Assembly: GCF_900215155.1 (NCBI RefSeq)
Contig: NZ_LT907980.1
Span: 310,001-374,000, forward strand
DNA length: 64,000 bases
Direction of reading: 5' to 3'
From: Marinobacter sp. LV10R510-11A
GTDB taxonomy: Bacteria; Pseudomonadota; Gammaproteobacteria; Pseudomonadales; Oleiphilaceae
A program made the translations under genes and the position numbers. Each line of letters opens with the position of its first letter. Positions within the stretch are counted from its first letter, which is position 1. The notes beneath the pieces were generated by a model, which ran no database searches, was not told the origin of the DNA, and was given only the letters and a program-made list of their open reading frames with translations. This document shows, piece after piece, positions 1-8,816 of the stretch.

Positions 1-1312
1 GCTCGGTGATGTTGTCTGTGTATTTACGGTGCTCTATCCCCAGTTCCAGAACTTTTTTACCCTGACCCTCTTGCAAGCTGGCCAGCGTTTTTTGCTGTTC
101 TGCGCATGTCTGCTGGTTGGCTGCCAATGCCTCGGAGGTCAGCGTCTCCCGCAGGCCAAGCCTTTTGGCCAGTGTGAGATAGTCACTGGCGTAGCGTTCG
201 CGCTCGTTTAGCCATCGTTCTTGCTGGGCTATTTGGTCTTTCAGCTGCTCAATACTGGCACCGCCAGCTTGCAGGTATATGTCTTTGAGCGTTTCCGCTT
301 TGCTTTTGAGCGTAGTGGCGGTGACCTCAAGCGACTTTATGCCATTGTAGCCAGTATCAACCTGGCTCTTCAGCTCGCTCGCCTTGTCTGTCCAGAGCTG
401 GTAGCCCGCCTGGGCAAACCAGACAGGCAGTACTTCAAGCAGAGTTTGCTGTTTGTTGAGTGCTTCGTGCGCCGCCTGATGGCTCTTGTGCGCCTCTGCA
501 ATGGGCGTCAGCGACTGGTACTGGCGACGAGCTGTTTCCAGTTCGGCGTGAATCGCCGCCAGATCATCAAACTCACTGGCCACTTCGCGGGCGCGGTCAA
601 AGTCCGAGTGGTCATCCAGCACCAATTCCCGAAAGATTTCATCAATGCTGTTGAGTTGTTTGAGCCCAGCGGCGCGGTTTAGCAGGGTAAAAGCGTTTTC
701 ACCTACCTCAAAAAAACGTCGAACCTGAGCCAGATAGGCTTTTTTGCTATCGTTGATCTGAATTCCGCTTGCGTCTTTGCAATGCTGCTTGAGTTCGCGG
801 GCACCCCCTGCGTGGTGAATGGCCAGCCAATCGTCCAGTCCTTGGTCATCTCGCTCCGAAAATAGCCAAAGGCGTTTTAAATCACTGGCTGAAGAACTGC
901 TGCCCTCAACCCAGAACAAGGCCGCAATCCGAACGGCTTTTTCGCCATTATGAAAGCGGGCAGAGACAGCCGTAACGGTTTTTCCAGGGCGCGCAATGTG
1001 GCTGTTGTCTCCCGAATTATTGCCGGCCCCAGAAACGCCGCGAATGTAAGATATAAGGTCTCGGTCGCTCTCATGCCCACCGGTGGAGGCGAGGTTGTAG
1101 CGCGGCTGGTGGGTCAGCAGCGTCATAAGCGCATCCACCAGTGTGGTCTTGCCGCTTCCGGTGGGGCCGATAATGGCGGTGCCTTTGGAGTTTATGTCCG
1201 CGCAGTGACGACCGCCAAAGGGCCCCCAGTTATAAAGGTCCAGATGGGTGAGGATGAACGCAGAGGACGGCATGACCTCAGCGGCAAACAAGTCATTCTG
1301 CGGCAATGTCAT
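1..1312 (-). CDS. jetC: JetC, SMC-like ATPase of a type I Wadjet system (3' end outside window)
   Basis: The reverse strand is open from the ATG at 1312 to the window edge, about 437 codons with no stop. The N-terminus has an SMC/SbcC-type ATPase start: a beta-strand lead-in, then a Walker A motif GPTGSGKTT at residues 49-57, followed by a long hydrophilic, Glu/Gln/Lys-rich region as expected for the coiled coil. The start overlaps the jetB stop by four bases (ATGA). In the known family JetC is the large ATPase that, with JetA (kleisin) and JetB, forms an SMC complex that senses circular plasmid DNA; JetD cleaves it. The C-terminal half of JetC and any jetD lie beyond position 1. Confidence 0.85.
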   Translation of the reverse strand, partial: MTLPQNDLFAAEVMPSSAFILTHLDLYNWGPFGGRHCADINSKGTAIIGPTGSGKTTLVDALMTLLTHQPRYNLASTGGHESDRDLISYIRGVSGAGNNSGDNSHIARPGKTVTAVSARFHNGEKAVRIAALFWVEGSSSSASDLKRLWLFSERDDQGLDDWLAIHHAGGARELKQHCKDASGIQINDSKKAYLAQVRRFFEVGENAFTLLNRAAGLKQLNSIDEIFRELVLDDHSDFDRAREVASEFDDLAAIHAELETARRQYQSLTPIAEAHKSHQAAHEALNKQQTLLEVLPVWFAQAGYQLWTDKASELKSQVDTGYNGIKSLEVTATTLKSKAETLKDIYLQAGGASIEQLKDQIAQQERWLNERERYASDYLTLAKRLGLRETLTSEALAANQQTCAEQQKTLASLQEGQGKKVLELGIEHRKYTDNITE

Positions 1313-2019
1313 GGGGTTTCCGCTCCCGCGTCAGACTCCTGGCCTGCCAGTTTTCGGAAGTGATGCAGGAGATTTTTCAGGTTTTCAGGGTTAGCCAAGT
1401 GAGTGATGATGGGCCGGATAATCACTTGCTCGTTGGCGTCGATGTCCGAGACGATACCGTGGGTTTTCAGACTCTCCAGCAAGTTGCGCAAGCGCTTCTG
1501 CTCGCGCACATCACTGCCGATGTCGCCAAGGTACAGTTGTATCTGAGGTAACAATTCATCCAGCTCGATCACCGCATCGCCGGCGCCAATTCCCGCTTCC
1601 TGCTCATGGACAATGAAATGCTGCCGTAGAATCGCAATGAGCAGTGATTGCTCCATGGTCAAACGCTGGCGGCGCATCAGCGGATGAGACCATTCGTCAT
1701 CTTCTTCGGCAAAAAGCTGATCAGACACGGCCAGAAACGCCAGGCCACGGATGTCATCGACTTTCAGACGTAGGTCCAGAGGCTCAAGAATGCCATTAAT
1801 CGCCGCCGTCTGGTTCATGGCCACCTGATAGAGGTTGGGCTTGCAGTCTGCCTCAAGCAAACCGAATTTGAGCAGTTCCTGAGCGGTTGCTTTCAGGTTC
1901 TTGGAGGTGTATTGGGTTGCCGCCTCAGCACTGATTGATTCAGCCGGAGTCTCTTGGCTGTGTTCGCCAGGCGTTTGCTCTTCCGCCTTGGCGGTAAGAC
2001 GATCAAAAATATTAGACAT
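1309..2019 (-). CDS. jetB: JetB, DUF4194/MksE-like subunit of type I Wadjet
   Basis: 236 residues from the ATG at 2019, which lies four bases after the jetA stop. An in-frame ATG at 2055 inside jetA would add 12 residues and cannot be excluded. The body resembles DUF4194 (JetB, analogous to the KITE subunit MksE/MukE): acidic and helical, with winged-helix-like segments around residues 60-220. It sits between a DUF3375 gene and an SMC-like ATPase with four-base spacing and a four-base overlap, the JetA-JetB-JetC order of type I Wadjet. Its expected role is to bind the kleisin JetA and adjust DNA engagement by the JetC ATPase. Confidence 0.8.
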   Translation of the reverse strand: MSNIFDRLTAKAEEQTPGEHSQETPAESISAEAATQYTSKNLKATAQELLKFGLLEADCKPNLYQVAMNQTAAINGILEPLDLRLKVDDIRGLAFLAVSDQLFAEEDDEWSHPLMRRQRLTMEQSLLIAILRQHFIVHEQEAGIGAGDAVIELDELLPQIQLYLGDIGSDVREQKRLRNLLESLKTHGIVSDIDANEQVIIRPIITHLANPENLKNLLHHFRKLAGQESDAGAETP

Positions 2020-2023
2020 CGCG

Positions 2024-3520
2024 TTATAGTTCCCAATCGATAGCTTGTACGGCATCTTGTGTCAGCAACAGCTTTGGCGTGTAAAAACGTAATTTTTTAC
2101 CGCTGCTGTCACTTATGTCGACGGTTTCTTGTTCTTTAGAAATGACCGCGTCTGCCTCTCGCGCCATGCTCAGCCAGAGTGCAAGTGTTTCCAGATCATG
2201 GGTTGGCGGTAGGTGGCTGGCCAGATCGGCAATGCTCATGGGCCTGCCTGTAACCTTGAGCAATTTCACGGTTTCCTGAAAAAGCGCTTCCCGGTCGAGG
2301 CCATCAAAGGCTCGCCAGAAGTCATCCCCTACGTCGTCCAGATTGACACTTTGCTCTGCCAGCTCCAGTCCCTCCGCCTCACCTTCAAGGGCGGCTTTGA
2401 ATCTCAGCCTTTCGACCAGTGGCAGGTTGGGGGTGGCCAGGGCAACTGGGGGCAGGGGTGTTGCGCTTTTACGGATGGCGTGGCTTGGCCAGTCAATCTG
2501 AAGTGCGGCGTTGAGGATTCCGTTCAGCAGTTCCCCAACCCGGTGGTTTTCCGCAGCCAGCCCCGTTTTCAGAAAGCCTTTAACATCGCGCTCGCTGCGG
2601 GCGCGGGCCTTAATGACGGTCGCAGATTCTTGCACCAGGCGAATCACCAGCCAGCGCAAATCATCCTGCTGCTGTCGGGTTAAGGCATGACGTGTTGATG
2701 GATGCCGGAGAATCGTCCGCAGCCGATGCTTCATGTTATCCAGTTCTGTGGAACGGCTCAGTTGCTCATGGAAACCGTGGAACACCTTGCCTTCGGCGGT
2801 TTCCAGAAGATGGTCGTGCCCATCCAGAAGCCGGTCGACAATCTCCCCGCGATGGTGCTGGTCGCTGACAATGGATTGACGCAAGCGCCGATCCGCGTCC
2901 CGATAGGAGTCCTCGACCCGCCGGAAATCCGCTCGCAAACTGGTTGCAAGGTTAAACACTTCCCGTATGCCTTCGGTTGCTTCGGCCCCTTCCAGCACCT
3001 TGAACCGCCCTGCTTCAACATCGGTAAGTTCCTGTTCAAGAGCCTTTATTTTTTGCCGGAGATAGTCAGCCCGGCTCTCTGCATTTGGATTGAGACGGGT
3101 TTCGAGATTTTCAATTTCCCGCTGCACGGTCGCCAGACGAGACGCGGTGGATGTCATGACCCGATCATCCAGGCCTTCAACAAAATAAAGCGCCTTTTGT
3201 AGCGCATCTGTCGCGATCAGTTTGCCTTCTCGTTCGACGATTAAACCGCGACGAATCCAGGACCGTAATTCCCGACGTGCGTCCCCTGCGGGGTCATCGG
3301 TGTTCAGATCAAACTCTTCATTATTAGCATGCTGAGTCAGGATGTCGGTTAGTGCTTGTTGGGCATCTTCGAACAGAACGTCGTCGTGGTTTTGTTCGAG
3401 CAGAGATTGGAGGCAGCTTAGAACAAGCGGGCCTCTGGTGGCAGATAGCAGCTTCCAGGCTGGGTGTTGGTGCCGGAACACCATGTATGCCTGGGTTCGG
3501 GCGTTAATTTCTTCATTCAT
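2024..3520 (-). CDS. jetA: JetA, DUF3375/MksB-like kleisin of type I Wadjet
   Basis: 498 residues. The N-terminus (HPAWKLLSATRGPLVLSCLQ around residues 19-38) and overall length fit DUF3375, the JetA kleisin. A coiled-coil-like stretch rich in Arg, Glu and Leu spans about residues 125-175, and the C-terminal third looks like a winged helix. First gene of jetA-jetB-jetC on the reverse strand. No clear Shine-Dalgarno precedes the ATG at 3520; the next ATG (3484) also lacks one, so the start is provisional. Codon use looks ordinary for the window. MksB-type condensin kleisin is the alternative name, but the DUF3375/DUF4194/ATPase trio favours Wadjet type I. Confidence 0.82.
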   Translation of the reverse strand: MNEEINARTQAYMVFRHQHPAWKLLSATRGPLVLSCLQSLLEQNHDDVLFEDAQQALTDILTQHANNEEFDLNTDDPAGDARRELRSWIRRGLIVEREGKLIATDALQKALYFVEGLDDRVMTSTASRLATVQREIENLETRLNPNAESRADYLRQKIKALEQELTDVEAGRFKVLEGAEATEGIREVFNLATSLRADFRRVEDSYRDADRRLRQSIVSDQHHRGEIVDRLLDGHDHLLETAEGKVFHGFHEQLSRSTELDNMKHRLRTILRHPSTRHALTRQQQDDLRWLVIRLVQESATVIKARARSERDVKGFLKTGLAAENHRVGELLNGILNAALQIDWPSHAIRKSATPLPPVALATPNLPLVERLRFKAALEGEAEGLELAEQSVNLDDVGDDFWRAFDGLDREALFQETVKLLKVTGRPMSIADLASHLPPTHDLETLALWLSMAREADAVISKEQETVDISDSSGKKLRFYTPKLLLTQDAVQAIDWEL

Positions 3521-3594
3521 CGGAGGAGCACCAAATATTCAGGCTGCTTTGAATTTTAAATAGTAATGCGCGAGCTCTGTATTGATGTAATTGA

Positions 3595-3606
3595 GGGTAC
3601 TACAAA
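3595..3606 (-). repeat. Intergenic 12-mer, also found twice at 26413-26437
   Basis: The reverse strand reads TTTGTAGTACCC. The same 12 bases occur twice in tandem downstream of fleR. After the 12-mer this copy continues TCAATTAC and the second downstream copy CTTCATTAC, so similarity extends to about 21 bases. It lies about 75 bases upstream of jetA, in a 207-base gap that otherwise holds only the sqr terminator. Function unknown. Confidence 0.5.
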
Positions 3607-3690
3607 GTGGCCTAGGTGGGGCAGGAAGCCTGTGCGGCTGCCAAGGGGGGATGACCAAGGTGCATAGCGTGCTTTGGCGACCTTAAGCTA

Positions 3691-3717
3691 TAAAGCCCGG
3701 GAAAGTGCTTCCCGGGC
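3691..3717 (-). terminator. Rho-independent terminator of sqr
   Basis: A perfect nine-base stem (GCCCGGGAA at 3695-3703 with TTCCCGGGC at 3709-3717) with a five-base loop lies 10 bases after the sqr stop. Read on the reverse strand it is followed by TTTATAG. Confidence 0.75.
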
Positions 3718-3727
3718 CTGGCATAAT

Positions 3728-4966
3728 TCAGTCGCGTGCTTTATGGGCAATATCCCCCTCACGGCCTTTGAGCATGTAATCAAAGTAGAACGGAGGCAGG
3801 GCGCGCTTCTTCACCTGCCAATAGAATGCGGACTCTTTGAAGGGGCTCAGCGGCAGTGTGGGCGTTACCTTGCCGCCATACACGAACTCCGCGAGCATCA
3901 CTTTGCCATAGCCGGTCACGATGGGGCAGGAGGTGTAGCCGTCATAGCTTGCTCTCAGCTGCTTATCGGAAATACGGGCCAGAATATTGGCGACGGCTAC
4001 GGGGGACTGCTTGCGAACCGCTGCCGCGGTTTTTGAGGTGGGTAGGGAGCTGCTGTCGCCCAGGCTGAATACGTTGGGAAAGCGCACGTGTTGCAGGGTG
4101 TGCTGATCCACATCTACCCAGCCATCGGCGTTGGCCAGCGGGCTGTTCTTTACAAAGTCCTGCGCGCACTGAGGTGGCGTTACGTGAAGCAGATCAAAGG
4201 ACTCGGTTATTTCTTGGGTCTTTCCATCGCCGTCTGTGAAGCTGAATGTGGCTTCTTTTTTGTCGCCATTCACCGCAATCAGGTTGTGATTCATAAGCAG
4301 GCCGATGTTGTATCCGCGAGCTACTTTTTCCAGATGTGGAACGAAATCTGGAACGCTGAAAAGAGCGCCACCGGCGGCGTAGAACCGTAATTCACTTTGG
4401 CTGGATATCTGTTTTTTGCGGAAGTAATCTGCCGCCAGATAGGCGATTTTCTGGGGTGCGCCGGCGCACTTGATGGGCGCAGGCGGTTGCGTGAAAAAGG
4501 CCTTGCCGCCTCGGAACTGCCGAATGCACTGCCAAGTGTACTCTGCCAGTGAAGGGTCGTAGTTACTGCAAACGCCGTTAACGCCGAGAGTTTCCCTTAG
4601 ACCTTCTATTTTATCCCAATCCAGCTTCAAGCCCGGCGTGACCACCAGAGTCTCATAGCCAATCTCGCGTCCATCTTCCAGAACGATTCGGTTCTGTTCG
4701 GGCTGAAGCTCGCGCGCGGCCGCTCGAATCCAGCGAGCTCCTTCTGGAAGCGTACTGGCTTGGGGGCGTGCGGTTTTTGCCAAGGAATAGGCACCGCCAC
4801 CCACAAGTGTGAAGGCCGGCTGGTAATAGTGAACGTCGCTGGGTTCAACGATGGCGACATCCAAGCCGGGCCTTTGGCGGAGCAACGAGGCGGCGACACT
4901 GGTGCCTGCGGCGCCGGCGCCGATCACGACCACCTGATGGGTGTAGGGGAATGTGCTCTGAGGCAT
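3728..4966 (-). CDS. sqr: Type II sulfide:quinone oxidoreductase (FAD-dependent)
   Basis: 412 residues. Oxidises sulfide to a sulfur/persulfide product and passes electrons to quinone at the inner membrane. Seen: an N-terminal dinucleotide fold VVVIGAGAAGTSVA (residues 12-25), cysteines at 133 and 167 (the latter in PIKCAGAPQKI), a late FAD segment with SLGDSSSLPTSKTAAAVRKQ, and a C-terminal block YTSCPIVTGYGKVMLAEF very like that of mitochondrial-type (type II) SQR. The ATG at 4966 is chosen over 4990 because AAGGAG sits eight bases upstream of it. Transcribed alone, divergent from cysJI, and closed by a strong terminator. A palindrome about 100 bases upstream is a candidate operator. Confidence 0.88.
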   Translation of the reverse strand: MPQSTFPYTHQVVVIGAGAAGTSVAASLLRQRPGLDVAIVEPSDVHYYQPAFTLVGGGAYSLAKTARPQASTLPEGARWIRAAARELQPEQNRIVLEDGREIGYETLVVTPGLKLDWDKIEGLRETLGVNGVCSNYDPSLAEYTWQCIRQFRGGKAFFTQPPAPIKCAGAPQKIAYLAADYFRKKQISSQSELRFYAAGGALFSVPDFVPHLEKVARGYNIGLLMNHNLIAVNGDKKEATFSFTDGDGKTQEITESFDLLHVTPPQCAQDFVKNSPLANADGWVDVDQHTLQHVRFPNVFSLGDSSSLPTSKTAAAVRKQSPVAVANILARISDKQLRASYDGYTSCPIVTGYGKVMLAEFVYGGKVTPTLPLSPFKESAFYWQVKKRALPPFYFDYMLKGREGDIAHKARD

Positions 4967-5276
4967 TGCGAATGCTCCTTGCAGGGGCATATTGAGCGGC
5001 TCCCTGAGTATGTAAAGGTATGGAAAATAAGTAGCGTTAGCATAAAATAAATCTGTTATTCCATGAAATGATTAAGATCATTTCATCTAGAGCTATTTGG
5101 AATATGTTTAATATGCTTTGAAATCAGCGAGCTGACGTCTTTATCGATTTTATCGATTTATTTGTCCTGTCTATTTCATTTTGTCGTTCATTCCGTGGTT
5201 CATAGAGTGGGTGCAGGTTTCGTTCAGGTTTATCTGAAATCAGCCATTTATTTACAGCCCACACGGATCATCCAAA
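4967..5276. promoter_or_regulatory. Divergent control region between sqr and cysJ
   Basis: 310 AT-rich bases without a gene. It holds a perfect palindrome (listed separately), a tandem TTATCGATT-like repeat near 5143-5162 with two ATCGAT sites, and presumably both promoters. No -35/-10 pair stood out enough to assign. Confidence 0.5.
5063..5086. promoter_or_regulatory. Perfect 10-4-10 palindrome, candidate operator
   Basis: ATGAAATGAT, spacer TAAG, ATCATTTCAT: exact ten-base arms. It lies 97 bases from the sqr start and 190 from cysJ, so sqr is the likelier target. Low GC content and lack of a T-tract argue against a terminator. The cognate regulator is not known; an ArsR-family sulfide sensor such as BigR/SqrR is one hypothesis. 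Confidence 0.55.
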
Positions 5277-7082
5277 ATGACGACAGATCTGAATTCGTCT
5301 CCTCTTTCCGGGGATCAGCAAGCGCGTTTGGCCGACCTTCTTACTGGCATGAATGAAGGACAGCTTTTCTGGCTTGCTGGCTTTCTCGCCGGCAAATGCT
5401 CAGGTGGTTCTGCTAGCGCTCTCGCAAACACGGCTGCGAATGCGACCGGCGTTGCAGCCCCAGCAGCCGTTGAACTGACTATTTTGTTTGGTTCGCAAAC
5501 CGGCAACGCTGAAGAGCTCGCGCAGCAGTTGGCCGCCCGCGCTGCTGATAAAGGTGTATCCGCCAAGGTGGTCGATATGGCGGATTACAAACCTAAGCAG
5601 CTGAAAAAAGAGCAGTATCTTGCGGTGCTGACGTCTACACATGGGGAGGGCGATCCACCAGACAGCGCGCTAGATTTCCATGAATTTCTTAATGGCAAAA
5701 AAGCACCCAAGCTGGAGGGGCTTCGTTACAGCGTATTGTCGCTGGGCGATTCCAGCTATGAGCATTTCTGCAAAACCGGCCAGGATTTTGATGGCAGGCT
5801 AGCCACTCTGGGCGCGACGGCTCTGGCCGAACGGGTGGATTGTGATGTGGATTATGAAGACCTGGCTGAAGACTGGATTAACCGGGTACTGGAAACCATT
5901 GCCAGTGAAGCCGGCGCTAGCCAGCCAGCGGCTGCCACTACAGTAGGCGCAGAGCAGGCCCCGGCTTCCGCCTTTAACCGCAAGAATCCGTATGCGGCTG
6001 TTATTTTGACCAATCAACTACTGAGTGGTCGTGGCTCCGACAAAGAAGTGCGGCACATTGAGCTGTCACTGGAAGACTCCGGGCTTTCCTACAACCCGGG
6101 AGACGCCTTGGGTGTTTACCCTGAAAACAGCCCGGCTCTGGTTGACGAGTTGCTGGGCACGCTGACGTTTGACGGCAAGCAGGTTGTGTCTGCGGACGAG
6201 CTAGAGATTCCGTTGCGGGAGGCGCTGGCTTTCTACCGTGAAATCACTTTACTGACACCGCCGCTGATGAAACATTGGGCGGAGCTTGTGGATGACGATG
6301 CCCTCAAGGCCCTAGTGGCTGACAGCAGTGAACTGAGGGTATGGGCGGAAGGCCGAGACGTTCTGGATTTGGTTCGCGCTTGGCCAGCTGCTCAGTTGCA
6401 GCCGCAGGAGTTTGTAAACCTACTGCGAAAACTTCCCCCAAGGCTGTATTCCATCAGTTCCAGCCAGGCGTCTGTAGAAGATGAGGTGCATATCACCGTA
6501 GCGGCGGTGCGCTATTCAAGCCATGACCGAGATCGCGAAGGTGTTGCTTCTGGCTGGTTGTCTGATCGCATGGGTGAGGGAGACGAGGTTCGGGCGTATA
6601 TCGACCCAAACAAGAAGTTTGCCCTGCCTGAAGATAGCGCGCCGGTGATCATGATTGGCCCGGGCACAGGTGTTGCGCCGTTTCGTGCCTTTCTGCAAGA
6701 GCGCGAGGAGCGGGGGGCCGAGGGTGATAACTGGTTGTTCTTCGGCGATCGCCGGTTCCGCAGTGATTTTCTCTATCAGTCGGAATGGCTCAAGTGGCGT
6801 CGTGAAGGTTTGCTGACGCGGCTGGATGTGGCTTTTTCTCGGGATCAAGCAGAAAAACGCTATGTGCAGCATAGCCTGAAAGAGAACGGCGCCGATGTAT
6901 GGGCTTGGCTACAGCGGGGCGCCAGCCTGTATGTGTGCGGCGATGCCGACAAAATGGCCCCCGATGTGCACCAGGCACTGCTGGATATTGCCAGTGAACA
7001 GGGCGGGTTGAGCCAAGAGCAAGCCGAAGATTACCTGCGCCAGCTAAACCGGGATAAACGTTACCTGCGGGATGTGTACTAA
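5277..7082 (+). CDS. cysJ: Assimilatory sulfite reductase flavoprotein (alpha) subunit
   Basis: 601 residues, the usual CysJ length. Takes electrons from NADPH through FAD and FMN to the CysI hemoprotein for six-electron reduction of sulfite to sulfide. Seen: a flavodoxin-like FMN domain (ILFGSQTGNAEELAQQLA, then STHGEGDPPDSA), an FAD/connection domain with RLYSISSSQ and GVASGWLSDR, an NADPH-binding part with MIGPGTGVAPFRAFLQER, and the terminal aromatic end RDVY typical of this reductase family. The stop overlaps the cysI ATG by one base (TAATG), so the two are translationally coupled. No strong ribosome site precedes the ATG. Confidence 0.95.
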   Translation: MTTDLNSSPLSGDQQARLADLLTGMNEGQLFWLAGFLAGKCSGGSASALANTAANATGVAAPAAVELTILFGSQTGNAEELAQQLAARAADKGVSAKVVDMADYKPKQLKKEQYLAVLTSTHGEGDPPDSALDFHEFLNGKKAPKLEGLRYSVLSLGDSSYEHFCKTGQDFDGRLATLGATALAERVDCDVDYEDLAEDWINRVLETIASEAGASQPAAATTVGAEQAPASAFNRKNPYAAVILTNQLLSGRGSDKEVRHIELSLEDSGLSYNPGDALGVYPENSPALVDELLGTLTFDGKQVVSADELEIPLREALAFYREITLLTPPLMKHWAELVDDDALKALVADSSELRVWAEGRDVLDLVRAWPAAQLQPQEFVNLLRKLPPRLYSISSSQASVEDEVHITVAAVRYSSHDRDREGVASGWLSDRMGEGDEVRAYIDPNKKFALPEDSAPVIMIGPGTGVAPFRAFLQEREERGAEGDNWLFFGDRRFRSDFLYQSEWLKWRREGLLTRLDVAFSRDQAEKRYVQHSLKENGADVWAWLQRGASLYVCGDADKMAPDVHQALLDIASEQGGLSQEQAEDYLRQLNRDKRYLRDVY

Positions 7083-8782
7083 TGAGTGAAAAACTGCCAG
7101 AAGCCGAACTGATTAAGCGCGAGAGCAATTACCTCCGCGGAACCATTCTGGAAGGACTGGCTGACCGTACCACCGGCGCCTTGCCAGAAGATGATACCAA
7201 GCTGACCAAATTCCATGGCGCCTACCAGCAGGACAACCGGGAGGTGCGGGACGAGCGCCGGCGCCAAAAGCTGGAGCCGCTGTACCAGTTTATGGTGCGC
7301 TTGCGCTTGCCGGGTGGGGTGCTAACCACGGATCAGTGGTTGGGGCTGGATAAGATTGCCGATGAGTGTGCCGATTCCACTCTGCGCCTGACCACGCGCC
7401 AAACGTTTCAGTTCCATGGCGTGTTCAAGGAGCACATGCAGCCGTTTATGCAGAAGATAAACGCGCTTGGTCTGGATAGCCGGGGTGCCTGCGGGGATGT
7501 GAATCGTAACGTGATCAGCAACGTGAACCCTCATCAGTCGCAGTTGCATGGGGAAATTCATGAGCTATCTCTGGCGATAAGCGAGCGTTTGCGCTGGCGC
7601 TCGGCAGCGTATGCGGAGATCTGGTTGGGTGAAGAGTGCGTCGAAAAGTTTGGGGAGGAAGAAGAGCCCTTCTATGGGAATAAATATCTGCCCCGCAAGT
7701 TCAAGATTGCGCTGGCGGTACCTCCGGAAAACGACTGTGACGTGTTCGCCAACGATATTGGCCTGATTGCCATTGTTGAAGACGGCCAAATCCGCGGCTT
7801 CAACGTGGTGGTTGGCGGCGGAATGGGGCTAACCTACGGTGATCCGGCCACCTATCCGCGCCTGGCAACCATGGCGGGTTATGTGCCGAAAGAGCAGATT
7901 GTCGATGCCTGCGAAGCCATTTGTGCCATTCAGCGGGATTTCGGTGACCGCACCAATCGCGCCCATGCCCGTTTCAAATACACCATTGATGACTATGGCA
8001 TGGGTTGGTTTCAGGAACGCTTTGCACAATATCACGGGCAGGAATTTGAGAGGCCCAGGTTTTTCAGCTTGAGCCGAAATGGCGACCGGTTTGGCTGGGT
8101 TGAAGGTGAAGATGGCAACCAGCACTTAACGCTGCTTATCCCAACCGGCCGGGTGGCGGATACTGAAAGCGGGTTACTGAGAACAGCGCTGCGTAAAATC
8201 GCGGAAATTCACAGCGGCAGCTTTCGTATTACCTGTAATCAGAACCTGGTTATTGCCAACGTACTACCAGAGACAGTGGCGGCGGTGGATGCCATCGTAG
8301 AGGAATACAAACTGGATACCGGCAACCGCAGTTCGCCGTTGCGCCAGAACTCTATGGCTTGTGTTGCGTTTCCAACCTGTGGTTTGGCTATGGCTGAAGC
8401 CGAGCGTTTCCTGCCGGAGTTTGTAACCCGCGTGGAACAAACCATGGCGGAAGAGGGGTTGGAGCCAGATGCGATCAACGTGCGCATTACCGGCTGCCCC
8501 AACGGTTGCGCTCGTCCCTATCTTGGCGAGATTGCACTGACCGGCAAGGCGCCGGGCAAATACAATCTCTACCTAGGCGCAGATTTCTCCGGCCAACGCA
8601 TGAATAGGTTGTACCGGGAGAATATAGATACAGACACGATTCTGAGCGAACTTCGGCCACTGTTCCGCTCGTATCAGCAGGAGCGGAATTCTGAAGAACG
8701 GTTTGGTGATTTTCTAGTTAGGACTGGTATTGTGGAGGAAGAGCGCACGCCGGCTATGTTGCATCAGCCTCTGCGAGGCTGA
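7082..8782 (+). CDS. cysI: Assimilatory sulfite reductase hemoprotein (beta) subunit
   Basis: 566 residues. Carries siroheme and a 4Fe-4S cluster and reduces sulfite to sulfide with electrons from CysJ. Seen: the nitrite/sulfite reductase ferredoxin-like half repeat near the N-terminus (RLTTRQTFQFHG), a second repeat with FRITCNQNL, and the cluster/siroheme cysteine motifs CVAFPTCG and GCPNGCARP in the C-terminal third. Directly overlaps cysJ. No obvious terminator was found in the 34 bases before the convergent amidase remnant. Confidence 0.95.
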   Translation: MSEKLPEAELIKRESNYLRGTILEGLADRTTGALPEDDTKLTKFHGAYQQDNREVRDERRRQKLEPLYQFMVRLRLPGGVLTTDQWLGLDKIADECADSTLRLTTRQTFQFHGVFKEHMQPFMQKINALGLDSRGACGDVNRNVISNVNPHQSQLHGEIHELSLAISERLRWRSAAYAEIWLGEECVEKFGEEEEPFYGNKYLPRKFKIALAVPPENDCDVFANDIGLIAIVEDGQIRGFNVVVGGGMGLTYGDPATYPRLATMAGYVPKEQIVDACEAICAIQRDFGDRTNRAHARFKYTIDDYGMGWFQERFAQYHGQEFERPRFFSLSRNGDRFGWVEGEDGNQHLTLLIPTGRVADTESGLLRTALRKIAEIHSGSFRITCNQNLVIANVLPETVAAVDAIVEEYKLDTGNRSSPLRQNSMACVAFPTCGLAMAEAERFLPEFVTRVEQTMAEEGLEPDAINVRITGCPNGCARPYLGEIALTGKAPGKYNLYLGADFSGQRMNRLYRENIDTDTILSELRPLFRSYQQERNSEERFGDFLVRTGIVEEERTPAMLHQPLRG

Positions 8783-8816
8783 TAACTGGGGCGGTTTGGT
8801 ATTCGTTTCAGGGGTT

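Noticed and set aside
2213..3202. Plus-strand frames of 156 and 166 codons
   Set aside because: Antisense shadows of jetA, whose frame matches a known family over its full length.
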